Shown in pieces: positions 27,951 through 38,728 of a DNA stretch of 64,000 bases. The stretch is from Calvatia gigantea (lineage: Eukaryota > Basidiomycota > Agaricomycetes > Agaricales > Lycoperdaceae): assembly GCA_025093985.1 (NCBI GenBank), contig JACAAK010000003.1, positions 2,666,001 to 2,730,000 on the forward strand, read 5' to 3'. Numbering within the stretch: the stretch's first letter is position 1; every line of letters begins with the position of its first letter. The notes under the pieces are model-generated. The model worked only from the letters and a program-made list of their open reading frames with translations. It was not told the DNA's origin and searched no databases. The translations under genes were made by a program, and so were the position numbers.

Positions 27951-29584
27951 ATGCCGCCCATAAGTGACTCGTCCGCTCCTTCCTCCTCATACGAGATGGA
28001 CGCCCTAGGAAACAACTCTACTGATTCCCGTGCCAGGTCCCCCGCACCTAGCAAAGGACCGTTGAACAAGAAAGACTATGTGACTGGTCTCATCCTTCTC
28101 TTATTGGTCGTCTTGCTCTGGACGTACTTCGAACTTTGTAACCCAGGTTTGCCTTGTCCGCTTCCCATCAAGACAAAGTTGATTTAATACGATTTGCCCT
28201 CAGAATCTTTTCATCAATGGATTTGAAAAACCATTTCTGTGAGCCGTGTTTGCTTACACAGTCTCGCAGTGAATCTCATGCCCAACATATGCAGGGTGAC
28301 ATATCTGAATACCAGCTCATTTGCATTCTACTTGATACCCTTTGGCTTACGGCACCTTCGGAGAAGAGGACGCGAAGCAGATACTTCACCTAACCCAGGA
28401 AAAGGTCTTGTGGGGTGAGCCCTGTCGCGTCGTCACCTTCCCGCCACCTCACGTTTCCTTAGGTCAGCAGAAGAACGCCAACCCCTCGCAGCCCCAGAAT
28501 CAATAGACGAACAAGGCGATGAAATACAGTCGACTTCACCCAGTCTTCGTCTTGTTCTACCTATAACACCTGACGAGGAAGGAAGCGAAGAGAATTTGCC
28601 GCCATTGAGTGTGCGGCAGACAGCAGAACTGGCGCTTGCCTTTTGCTTGCTGTGGTTCATTGCCAATTGGTCCGTGAACGCATCATTAGATTACACCACT
28701 GTTGCAAGTGCGACGATTTTAGCAAGCACAAGCGGTGAGTATTACGAAACTCCTTCAAGCCCAGCTGGCGATGTTGAAGTACCCGCTAGGTTTCTTCACG
28801 CTTGGAATCGGGAGGGTGTTCAAGGTTGAAAAACTGACGGTGCTCAAAATCGCTGCTGTATTTACGAGGTTGGTGCATTCCCTTTGTTTCGCGTGCCACA
28901 ACTTTGACAGCTAGCATCTTTATAACAGCTTTTTCGGCGTCCTTCTCGTCTCCCTTTCTGACTCCTATCAAAACAAAAATCCAGCGAGCCAACTCCCAAC
29001 CACAAACTCACTCACAGCTATTTTCGAGCATGCACCCCAACCTCTTCTCGGCGATGCCCTCGCACTTATTTCCGCCCTCTTCTACGCTCTTTATGTTATT
29101 CTCGTTAAAGTCCGCGTCAAGAAAGAAGACCGCATGGACATGCAACTGTTCTTCGGATTTGTGGGCCTGTTTAATGTAGTTAGTATGTTGGCCCCTCGGA
29201 TTTGTATTACATTGGACGGGCGTGGAACAGTTTGAGTTGCCTACAAAGGCCACGGAATGGTATGCGATTGTTGTGAATGTAAGTCTCCCTTTCTTTCGTT
29301 TTTATGACGCGAATTGCGCTTGCTGACGAATGAGCGGATAGATGGCCATTACATTAACAAGTGACTATCTCTATGTGCTTGCGATGTTGAGGACTACACC
29401 ACTAGTTGTGACTATTGGTATCAGCCTAACGATACCTGTTGCGGTGCTGGGTGATTTCATTCTGAACGTACCTGTGCGAGCGCAGGTTGTGGTTGGTGCT
29501 TCTTTGGTGTTGCTTAGCTTCATCGCAATCGGTTCAGATAAGTCTAATACTAGAGACTCCTCTCAGAGGGATGTAGACAGTTAG
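27951..29584 (+). CDS. EamA/SLC35F-type transporter, tandem copy 1, probably frame-broken
   Basis: A ten-helix drug/metabolite-transporter-superfamily protein, like yeast YML018C/THI74 vacuolar or mitochondrial carriers. It starts MPPISDSSAPSSSYEMDALG; TM1 is VTGLILLLLVVLLWT. Downstream exons carry LSVRQTAELALAFCLLWF, NWSVNASLDYTTVASATILA, LGDALALISALFYALYVIL and TTPLVVTIGISLTIPVAVLG. Compared with the intact neighbour (copy 2), one base too many sits just after TM1 (around 28121-28130, where the conserved FVTQ lies in the +1 frame) and another in the loop at about 29174-29190 before WPLGFVLHWTG. Both break the frame, and no intron with the right phase repairs the first. So this is either a decaying duplicate or carries assembly errors. 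It ends DSSQRDVDS. Confidence 0.72.
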
Positions 29585-29856
29585 ATATATGTATCTTGAT
29601 GTCCATTTGCTATTTAGTGTTGAAGTGCCAGTACAAATATAACTTCTGGGTCCTGGGAAGGAACTATGCACGAAACCTGTGCGGGATGGACAGTACAACG
29701 GCCTCAAAACGCTATTTCGAGGTGCCAACTGCCGCGAACCGCCCTACAATGATCTACCCGGGTGTATCTCCATTAAGGCGCGAAACAACACAACCTGCCA
29801 GTAACGCTGCCAGGGGGGAAATCCTGATACTGACCAGCTTCACAGACGACCACAGG

Positions 29857-31432
29857 ATGAATACCCCGGACCTGGACTCTATCGACCCACCTCCCAAATC
29901 CAAATACCCTGCATCCAATGAACAAAGACCGAGAAACACAGCCTATGCAGTCGGTGTAGCGTTGTACTTGGTGGTCGTGACTCTTTGGACAGCTTCCGGA
30001 TTCGTGACACAAGTAAGCCTCACATTTCCTGGAAAGACTTGCAAGCTCCAACGGTTTGTAGATCTTGTATAGGAGTGGATATAGTAAACCGTTTCTGTAT
30101 GTTTTACTTGCCCTACGCGCTACAAGGTTTTAACGTCATAATTCTCTAGGGTCACCTACATGACTACCAGCCCACTTGCGCTTTACCTGATACCTGATGG
30201 TCTACAGTGGTTGCGCAAGGGCAGAACTAGAAGTCGCCTCGGCATTGTCACTGGCTCTGATAGGTGCGACAGGTCACCTTAACCGTGCCTGGTACAATCT
30301 ACTCACCCACATACGGTAGACCAGCAGTAGAGCAGTACCAACCTCTAGCGACTTCAGAACCACCAGAGGAACTCGAAAGCGGCGGATCGAGGATCCCTCC
30401 CTCAGTCCCTCTACGCGTGTCACATGCGGTGGAAAAGGTAGAAGATATTCTACCTCTGAGTGTTCGACAGACAGCCGAAATTGCCTTTACTTTTTGCTGG
30501 TTGTGGTTCATTGCCAACTGGGCTGTCAACGCGTCTTTGGGTTACACGACCGTCGCGAACACTACCATTGTGTCTAGCACAAGTGGTGAGTGGTAATCTG
30601 CCAAGTGTGCTATTGAATCTTTATTTTCAGGATTCTTTACGCTTGGGGTCGGACAAATGTTCAGAGTTGAACGGCTAACGGTGCTTAAGGTTGCGGCTGT
30701 ATTCATTAGGTGCGGTTTTTGCGTATGATTTTAGCCGTAAAATAACCCTATTCCGGCAACATACAGTTTCCTGGGTGTTGTCCTCGTTTCGCTCTCTGAC
30801 TCCCAGCCCACCAATCCCGCAACTTTGATTTCGAGACCGGACATAGTTGTGGACCATCAACCACAGCCTTTTCTTGGCGAAACCCTCGCGCTGGTATCAG
30901 CGCTCTTCTTCGCCCTTTACGTCATTTTTCTCAAGGTCAAGGTCAAGGATGAATCTCGCATTGATATGCGATTGTTCCTCGGCTTTGTGGGGCTTTTTAA
31001 TATGTTAACGTGTTGGCCCGCCGGTTTGCTCTTGCATTGGACCGGCATGGAGTTATTCGGGCTGCCTAGCAAGGCCGAGCAGTGGTACGCCCTTCTTACT
31101 AATGTGGGCATTGTTTCGTCTTTACCTTGATAAACAACGGAGACTGATAAAAACACGCAATGTAGACGGCAATCTTCGCGATAAGTGATTACCTTTACGT
31201 CCTTGCCGTGCTCAAGACGGCGCCCTTGCTGGTGACCGTCGGGATTAGTTTGACGATACCTCTTGCGGTATTAGGCGATTTCATTTTGAATGCACCTGTC
31301 CAAGGGCAGGTCATAGTTGGGGCTGCATTGGTGTTCCTGAGCTTCGTTGCCATCGGTTTGGACCAACCCAATACGGAGGATGTTGGGCCGAAGAAACAAT
31401 CAGAAGGAGAATTGTCACGGACATTTGACTAG
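29857..31432 (+). CDS. EamA/SLC35F-type transporter, tandem copy 2 (intact)
   Basis: A paralogue of the gene upstream with the same exon plan. TM1 is VGVALYLVVVTLWTASGFVT; then SKPFLVTYMTTSPLALYLIP, LPLSVRQTAEIAFTFCWLWF, NWAVNASLGYTTVANTTIVS, GETLALVSALFFALYVIFL, FVGLFNMLTCWPAGLLLHW, SDYLYVLAVLKTAPLLVTVG and SLTIPLAVLGDF. All splice joins I checked keep the frame. The start is uncertain: I chose MNTPDLDSIDPPPKSK (29857), which gives an N-terminus similar in size to copy 1; in-frame Met codons also occur at 29749 and 29686. The substrate is unknown; relatives in yeast are thiamine-repressed or vacuolar. Confidence 0.82.
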
Positions 31433-31588
31433 ATGCTTCTTTTGTAGGGGGAGTTGCACTTAGGACACCCCGGTTGTGGATGCTCCAGTAGTGTATATTA
31501 GACCGAAGAGTGATCATCACAATTCGATGTTTACTCCACGGTCACAATACCCTCAAATAGCGTACTGAATACCTTTTCCTGACACACC

Positions 31589-32467
31589 ATGGCAAGTGGG
31601 CACACCCGCTTTCCCTGTGCATAAAACTCAACAATGGGTTGCGCAATAGCCTAAAGAACGTCGCCTACGAAACGTAGCACATGAAGCTCCAGTCAAGCCT
31701 CACAAAAGATCATTCGCAGTTCAGGACAATGCCGTTGAACGCGTAGAGATTGGTGCTGCAACACAAGCTTCTGTACGTACTTATCGCTTTCTCGTGTCTA
31801 TGGTAAAGTCTGATATACCTGGGTTCCAGGGGACTGAGATCTTGGCTGCGCTCAATGCGTCAGTCGCCCCTCAACAAGTAACGACGAAGAAAGAAAAACA
31901 GGCATTAAAAAGAGAAACCTTTCTCCATAGTCAGTTCCCAGCCTCGTTTTCACAGATGATCCGATTAGCAATCCTTGAATAGAACTTGGTTCCCTTAAAA
32001 ACCCGTATTCAAAGTCCCATACACGACGCGAAAAGAGGAAAGCGAAGGAACAGCTGGCCGGAGGTGGGCTAAATGACATCCAGGCTATCCTATCTACGAT
32101 TGCTGCGGACGGAAATGACGGTGAGGCTGGATCTAGCAGAGAGGGCGGAGGAGAGCAGAGGCAGGATCCTGAATCCAAAGAAATCGACCAGCAGCAGCAG
32201 TCAAAATCCGGGACACAACAGAGGGTCGGAAAGATCGGCGAAGGGAAGAATATGCCACTATCTAGTAATCAGCGCAGGCGAGCCCTGTATGTGCTCGTTC
32301 CCTTGACTGTCGGGAATTTCGTTGAGCTAACATATACAAGACAAATGGAACAGCTTCGTCAGCCTCTCGTGCGGTCCAATCCGGAATTTGCAAGCAATCC
32401 GTTCCAGACGATACGAACCCATGCCCAAAATACCTTGGTCAAGCACCACGCACCCACCAGCAGCTAA
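31589..32467 (+). CDS. SLX9: Ribosome biogenesis protein SLX9
   Basis: A pre-40S assembly and export factor. The ATG (31589-31591) is followed directly by gcaagt, and the intron ends caatag at 31649: a GC-AG intron after the start codon, giving MPKERRLRNVAHEAP, the typical SLX9 opening. Then KPHKRSFAVQDNAVE, KKEKQALKRETFLHK, SHTRREKRKAKEQLAGGGLN and NMPLSSNQRRRAL. A further 54-base, in-frame intron (32287-32340, gtatgt...tacaag) must be removed to join RRRAL to QMEQLRQPLVRSNPEFASNP, the family's end, followed by FQTIRTHAQNTLVKH. The stop is at 32467. It converges on the coiled-coil gene. Confidence 0.9.
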
Positions 32468-32762
32468 GAACGCAAGGCCTGTCTATAATCCAAATAGATC
32501 CATTGGGATGGGTGTACATATATTACGCTAATCGGTTGGTACAGATAAGAGGTATACAGGAGACGAACGAAAAGAATAATTGCGGGATAGAAGTCATGAT
32601 ACAGTTTGTAGTCCATCCACGCGTTGGTATCGTGAGGGTATAAATCTGATTAAAAGCATAATCCTGCGAGAGTTTCCCCATGTGTCTAGGCGTAGCTTCA
32701 AACCTATCATGAGCCAAACCAGACCCAGAGCAGCCTGTGAGTGGGAAGTAAATGAGGGAAGT

Positions 32763-35199
32763 TCACTCATCTGCAGCACTCATCCCAGCACTCCAGACAG
32801 TACTTCCACTGCCCCCAACACTCCTCCTACTTCTTCGACCTGGGCGTTGGGCAATCTCCGTGAATCCCCCACTTCCTCCTTTCGCCAATTCAATGCTTAG
32901 ATTGCGTTCGTGAGCGTCGAGAGCAGCTAATGAATTCTCGGCCTCAGCACGCTCCAGCGCCTCCTGAGTCAAACTCGCCGGAGCAGTGCCCCCGAGCCCA
33001 GCAGGACTCCCGTTGCGAGTCACAGTCTGGCTCATGGTGGGCGTAGACAGTACCGATGGTTTATCGGAACTGTTATCCGTGCTCCTGTTTCCGAAGCCGA
33101 ACATTGAGAATCGACGGTTGTTGGTTGCGGTGGTAGGGGTGTCCGATTGTGAGCGCTCAATCGGCACAGCTGGGAGGGGTGAAGCTTGAGTATGTAGTTG
33201 TGGTGTAGGCTGGATACCCATGAGTTTCATGGTTGCATTCAGTCGTTCACGCTCTTTGCGGTCCTCGTCGTCCTCTTCGGTGTCCAGTTTACGAGCGTTT
33301 GATAAAGTTGTCGAACCGGGTTTCAAGGTCAGCGGACGTAGATTAGGGTCGGGCTTCTTCTCAACATTGTTGTTGAACAATGAAAAGCCCTTCCAGTCGA
33401 AGGATAGAGAGCGACGATTTACCTTGGGACTGGGGCCGACGGGTTGAGTCGAAACAACAGGATTGGGGGAGGTTATCCGAGTGTCTGTGGTGGGAACGAA
33501 TAGCGATTGCGGGCGCGTTTTGGGACGAGGTGCAGTTATTTGTTTGGCGGTGAATTCGTTGGGGCCAGAGGCTGACGGCGTTTCCGGCACCTTGTCTTTC
33601 TCGTAGTCGGCCGCCAATACGTGCTCAAAACCTTCCTGGGCAATAATCCGGTCGATGATCTTGGACGCATAGAGTGATAGCGCTTTATTGGCATCTTTGA
33701 GGGACTTGATTTCGCTGCGCATCGTTTCCATCTCAGCGGAGATAGTTGGATCAAGAAGACCGTTGTCGGTCGATCCGGAGACTTTGCGACCATCTGAGCC
33801 TTTCTTGCGTCTCTGCTTGCCATTATAGATACCTTGATCATCGAGATTCGAAGGATTGCCGAGCGTGTCCTTGTTTTCAGCTCGACCGAGCTCTGCGGCA
33901 AGATCAAGCCCTGGCCCGGTAATCGGAAGATCAGCAAGAGATTCTCCTTTTGTTTCATGGGTTGAGTTGGTGCGTTTTCTCCCTTGCCGGCTGGGGTGCC
34001 GTGCAAAAGCGGGGCTTTTCAAGGTCTCCTTCCACACTAGCACCATCACTGATGTGGGCATCTGTACCTTCCCCTTCCTCATCGACTCTGTCGAGGGTGC
34101 TATGTCCGACACTGTGCAAGCTTCCAACATCAGCGTGCTGCTCCAAGTCGTCATCACTTTCATCAACTTCATCTTCACTCGTGCTGTGGGTGGTCCCGAC
34201 CTGCCGTATTAGGTCGAACTGTCCGTTCAGGGTCCTTTCGCGTAATAAAATCATGTAGCTTTCGTTTTCTTCTTGGAGCCCATTATTGACTCTCTTTAGG
34301 TCCATAAGTTGGGATTGGAGGAGCAATAGTGTACTCTGGAGGGATGAGTGGGATGTAGACAAAGTTGAGAGTTCGAGCTTGAGAGCAGTCATCTCAGCGG
34401 GCTCGCTTTCGGGATCGTGAAGGTCTTGAGTCGACGGTTTGGGTATTGGTTTGGACTCTGCTTCCTGTTCTTCGACTTCCTCGACCTCTGGCTCTGGAAC
34501 TTGTTTGGCAGTTTCCTCTGCTCGCTTAAGAGCCTCGGAAAGTGACTGAATTCGTGACTTGAGATGTTGTTCGTTATCATAAAAGGCTTGGCGCTCTGCC
34601 TCGAAGGTTGTAGTCTAAGTCAACGTGAGGCGGAGAAAGATAATTTTATAGTGAGTGGGCGGACCTGCTCATTATATCTCCTCTGTATATCGCGCTTCTC
34701 CTTCTCCAACTCACGAACCTGCGCGCGAAGTTTCTCTGCAATATCAATACGCTGTGCCAAGTCGGCCTCAGACCTGGCCTGTTCAGTGTAGAGCTCATTA
34801 AGTCGCGTTTCTGCTGTGTGTAAGGTAGCATTCAGGCTCTCAACCTCGCTTGTTAGCGAGGTAATGGTTTGATCCTTGTCCTGAAGCTGAACGAGAAGCT
34901 GGTGGCAGTTGGATTAGCCTGACGATAGATCTAGTTTTGGAGCGAACTACCTGTTCCTTGTGGTCAGTCTCTTGTCTCAGAGAAGCTTCCAGAGCCTCGC
35001 GAGCATCCTGGTTCAATGGAGAATGAGATTGGGCTGTTTTGGTTGTGGCCCTTCGACTGGCAGCCGAATTGAGAGACGAAGTTACGCGGGGTGAGACAGC
35101 GGAGCGCGCGGTCGCACCTCGAGTTATGGAAGGCGCAGGGGTGGGTGAAGCCGAAGGTGGCCTTCGAGGAGCGGCAGGCTTTGGGGAGACAGTGGTCAT
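32763..35199 (-). CDS. Large coiled-coil protein, function unknown
   Basis: I do not recognise a named family. The N-terminus is Pro/Ser/Thr-rich (MTTVSPKPAAPRRPPSASPT) and basic; a coiled coil runs through about 34980-34210 (LNQDAREALEASLRQETDHK, LELSTLSTSHSSLQSTLLLL, QSQLMDLKRVNNGLQEENES). An acidic stretch follows (STSEDEVDESDDDLEQ). The second half has one well-ordered piece, EMETMRSEIKSLKDANKALS and LYASKIIDRIIAQEGFEHVL, then disordered Ser/Pro sequence with a short motif RRSLSFDWKGFSLF. A frame change near 34000 can be explained by an intron 33981-34042 (GTGCTA...GGCAAG) giving ISDGRKRTNSTHETKGES. It ends SAGMSAADE. It is head to head with the XRCC2-like gene (156 bases). A cytoskeleton or septum role is possible but only a guess. 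Confidence 0.75.
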
Positions 35200-35355
35200 T
35201 TACCGGCCGCTGATGGATGTAATTGTAAGTAGAGAAGACGGGGATGGATGGAGGAAAAGAAGCGGAGTGATGTGTCAAGGGGCCAGTGGATGGATTTCAA
35301 TCATCATTGACTGGACATCCGTTGCCACGCAGTTGTCACATTCACGTTGATCACC

Positions 35356-36477
35356 ATGTCCAACTCTCCTGCCGCCCGTGCTCTCTTTCGCGACATCCAA
35401 GGAGACACACTCTCGGAGGTTTATTATCTCTCCTCTTTCAATGCACCCGTCCAGATAACCTTTCTTTTTTTTTTTCTTTCCTTTTTTAACAGGTATTAAC
35501 TTCTGTGTTGCATGACAGTAAGTTTGATGTTCTCCAGGCTCCAAGAACAGCTCCCCATGCGCCCAGCATCTCCTCTGGGGTCTACCCTTGTCCCGGCCCT
35601 GGACCTCCATTTCCATGAAATCAATCCCGCAGCTGCCTGCAAACGCGGTGACGTTATAGAACTTCAAGGACCACCCGTCTCTGGAAAAACGCACCTGTTG
35701 TATTACATGCTCATAAATTGCCTACTTCCTTCATCGTATTCTTCGGTCAAACTTGGTGGATGGGGAAAAGCTGCCGTCTTCTTCGACACTTATCACAAGT
35801 TTAATGTGCAAAGATTTGCACGGCTCTTAAGCTCGCGTGTCAAGCGCCTGCTGCCCCTGGATCCGTCTGCTGTCGAAGCTATCACTACCAGGAGTCTGGG
35901 TTTACTACATATATTCCAGCCCACCAGTTCACACCAGCTTGCTGCCACAATCCATCACTTACCGGTGTACCTTGCTACCAATCTACCGGAAGCAGATCTA
36001 GGCGTTCTTGTCATTGACTCAATCACCAGTTTCTATTGGCCCGATCGCTACCTTCTCGAACAGACTCGCTCCGGTAATTCTAGCCATACCTTTACACGGT
36101 CCCAAAACCCTCCAAACTATGTCCTTACGTCGATTCGATCGTTCGCCCAGTCCTACGGTCCTCTCGTCCTGCTCTCTAACTGGGATCTGGGTCCGTCAAC
36201 GACGTCACGAGATGGACCTCACCCTGATATATCAACTTCCACGTTACGATCCGACGCAGCGAGGTCAGGACAACAAATATTGCCAATTTCGCAATATATT
36301 ACCCTCGGGAAGATCAATAGATGTCTCGGGGACGGAGACAACAAGGAGAGCGGAAGTGCGGGCTCTAAATTCGTAGCTGCAGCTACTTGCATATCGGGGG
36401 TTGCGCGTACCCCTGGTAATTCTAAAATCTCACAATTCACCCTCCATATCACCGAAGATGATATGCTGGTTTCATGA
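35356..36477 (+). CDS. XRCC2: XRCC2-like RAD51 paralogue
   Basis: A RecA/RAD51-family ATPase likely to act in homologous recombination. Exon 1 is MSNSPAARALFRDIQGDTLS; exon 2 gives VLTSVLHD; a 49-base intron (gtaagt...gcccag, from 35518) joins to SPLGSTLVPALDLHFHEINP. The ATPase core shows Walker A in ELQGPPVSGKTHLLYYMLIN and a Walker B-like LGVLVIDSITSFYW. The motif FFDTYHKFNVQRFARLLSSR and the SITSFYWPDRY segment match the XRCC2 subgroup (human FIDTDYHFDMLRL and SLSAFYWIDR), not RAD51 itself. The C-terminus has ILPISQYITLGKINRC and ends ITEDDMLVS. The length (about 345 residues) is a little longer than human XRCC2. Confidence 0.85.
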
Positions 36478-36919
36478 AAGACGCCTTATCTGATGGACCT
36501 GGTAGTAGCGGGAAGGCACTTACCCCGGGGCCAGGCAGGAACGAGGCGATTATTTTTATCTGTATCTTTCCCGGGCTTTCATTCCAGGAACGACAAAGCT
36601 ACCCACCAAAATTCCAGGGGCTGGGTATTTAGAACAAGCACCCACCATTGTTCAGGGAGAAAGTCAGGTTTGGTTTCAAGGAATAAGCCCATGTATCAGT
36701 ATATCAAAGTTGATTAAGGTCAAGACCCGAAATTATGTACTGTAGCACGGTATTAAGAGAAAGTCGAAGTATGCTAGAGTCTAGCGCATTTTTGTGGGGT
36801 CTAAAGCTACAAGAGTGGTGTCTACCGATAGGGAAGAATAAATAGACAATGGGGTCAATACTAAAGCTATGAGATAGATCTAGAATATAATTGGAACACA
36901 ACAGGTGGTGATTAGTTCT
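36478..36919. other. Intergenic between XRCC2-like and adenylation genes (3' to 3')
   Basis: About 440 bases between two stop codons. It holds the terminators of both genes; nothing else is supported. Confidence 0.5.
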
Positions 36920-38728
36920 TCAGGTGGCCAGGCCGAAAACTTGGTCGATCTCAGTCTTGAAGGCTTCCTCGATGGCCTTCCTGCGAATATTACCTTTCGT
37001 AGCAGTTCTCGGTAAGGTTTGTGGTGGTACGATGACAATCATGTCGGGTGAAGTAATGCGTTCGTGGAGGTATCGTCGCAAGTGAAATTGCCGAGTTTTG
37101 CGCAAGATTTCCTTCCTCAGTTTGTCGTGGTCCATCTCAACCGCGGGTTCAATGAACATCACAGGTGATGGCCGTCCCGCACCAACGACGACGCACTCTT
37201 TGATGAGAGCGCTGCATACAGCTCGAGCGTTATCTTCAATCGCCCTAAGCAATCAGTCAACTTCACATTAGCGTCCCTGCATGACTTGCAAACTTACTTA
37301 GTATCGCATCGCGGACTGTTTTCAAACTTGATCCAGTCGTCGTCCCTACCACGGAACACATATGAGCCAGGGGTAGCTTCTTGGAACAAGTCCCCCGTAT
37401 GGAAATCACCATCCGCGTGTCTCAAAGAAGAGTTGGGACAGTCGGCAGAAGACTTTAAGATGACAAGCTCTAGAAGTTTTGTTGTCGACTGATGACTGAC
37501 GTCGGTAGTTAATTGAGCGATAGGTCGAAATTCGTACGCCATGCCAACCAATGGCCTGAGGAGAGGTGCTTCCCGTGCTTCCCTCCCGTTTGAAAGAAGC
37601 ACGGCACCACACTCCGTGCTGCCGAAGGTGTTCTAGTCAAGAACTTGATCAGACACCAGTCAACGAGAAGCGAGAAAAGCCACCTACCCTCAGTTTGATG
37701 CTGTTTGCGTAAGCCCATTCTTCCTCGTCACGAGGTAAAGGAAGGCCACTGTAGAGAACTTCATCAAGCCCAGCGAGTTTGAATAGGAGATTCTTATCAG
37801 TCCTGGACCTGCGGAGGTGGTTCGCCAAGAATGCGGCAAACTGGTTCAGGCGATTGAGGCCACACCGATGAATCATATCCACCAGCTCCTCGGATGAGAA
37901 AGAAATCATAGTAGGTTGGATTGTACAAGAACCATGTTGCAGGCTACCCAAAAGCACTGGAATCGAGTCAGGTGATGAATCGTATATAATCACAACACGC
38001 ACTGAAGCTCTGGCCAATGTGGCACATACTACCCATCCAGACCGTGACGTCCTGGCGGTCTCTGTCTCTGGGCACACTGAGCTGGTGGGACTTCATCACA
38101 GCGGCACCTACCCAACGGTAGTTGCAAGGTACGAGCTTTGGACTTCCCGAAGTTGAACCACCTGTGTGGAAGATGAAAGCCACATCCTGTTCAGCGACGG
38201 GACAAAGGGGTGATAAGGGGGCTGATGACTCCGGGACACAGTCGGATCCGACGGCTAGGTGTGCGGGAACTGGGCAATCGATACATATTGACGCAAAGGC
38301 CGGTTCATAGATGAGGGCTCTCGCATTCGCCATCGAGAGTAACTCATAGATAACCACAGGGTTAGGGAGACGGAGGCTGAACAATTGGGGGATGTACCCG
38401 GCCCTTGAGAGACCATAGATATGTAGAACGTCGGTATATGTGAGTCCACCGATCCTTGAGCGTGCATAAATACCAGATCCTCAACGGTCATACAAATAGA
38501 GCCATACCAGACACCGACTACAGATTGTGGCTGAATACCATCGGTGAGGAGTTGTGATCGCCAGAACCTAGCAAATCTCTCGACATCTAATTGAAATTGG
38601 CGAAACGATATTGACTGCCAGGAGTCAATTTTCCCAGCTTCCTTGTTTACTACGGGAACGCGGAAGACAGGACGTTGAGGGTAGGTTGAAGAGCTTGCTT
38701 CGAGAACCGCTAGATGGGAGGTGGGCAT
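36920..38728 (-). CDS. Free-standing AMP-binding (adenylate-forming) enzyme
   Basis: An ANL-superfamily enzyme that activates a carboxylic acid as acyl-AMP. It opens MPTSHLAVLEASSSTYPQRP, then LTYTDVLHIYGLSRAGYIPQ and LFSLRLPNPVVIYELLSM, typical of the adenylation domain of fungal NRPS-like reductases. Core motifs: A3 FIFHTGGSTSGSPKLVP, A5 NTFGSTECGAVLL, A7 GDFHTGDLF, A8 RGRDDDWIKFEN and A10 PRTATKGNIRRKAIEEA with the catalytic Lys. It ends DQVFGLAT with no carrier or reductase domain, unlike the usual A-PCP-reductase architecture. An intron early in the gene joins GVWYGSI to GLTYTDV. The substrate is unknown. No other biosynthetic gene is adjacent, except perhaps something in the unassigned stretch upstream. 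Confidence 0.85.

Noticed and set aside
33950..34060. Frame break in the coiled-coil gene
   Set aside because: A 62-base intron with GTGCTA donor and AAG acceptor restores the frame, so no error or pseudogene needs to be assumed.
35518..35537. A 20-base 'intron' (GTAAGT...CTCCAG) in the XRCC2-like gene
   Set aside because: The phase is wrong for the next exon. The same donor with an acceptor 29 bases further on gives a normal 49-base intron and the right frame.
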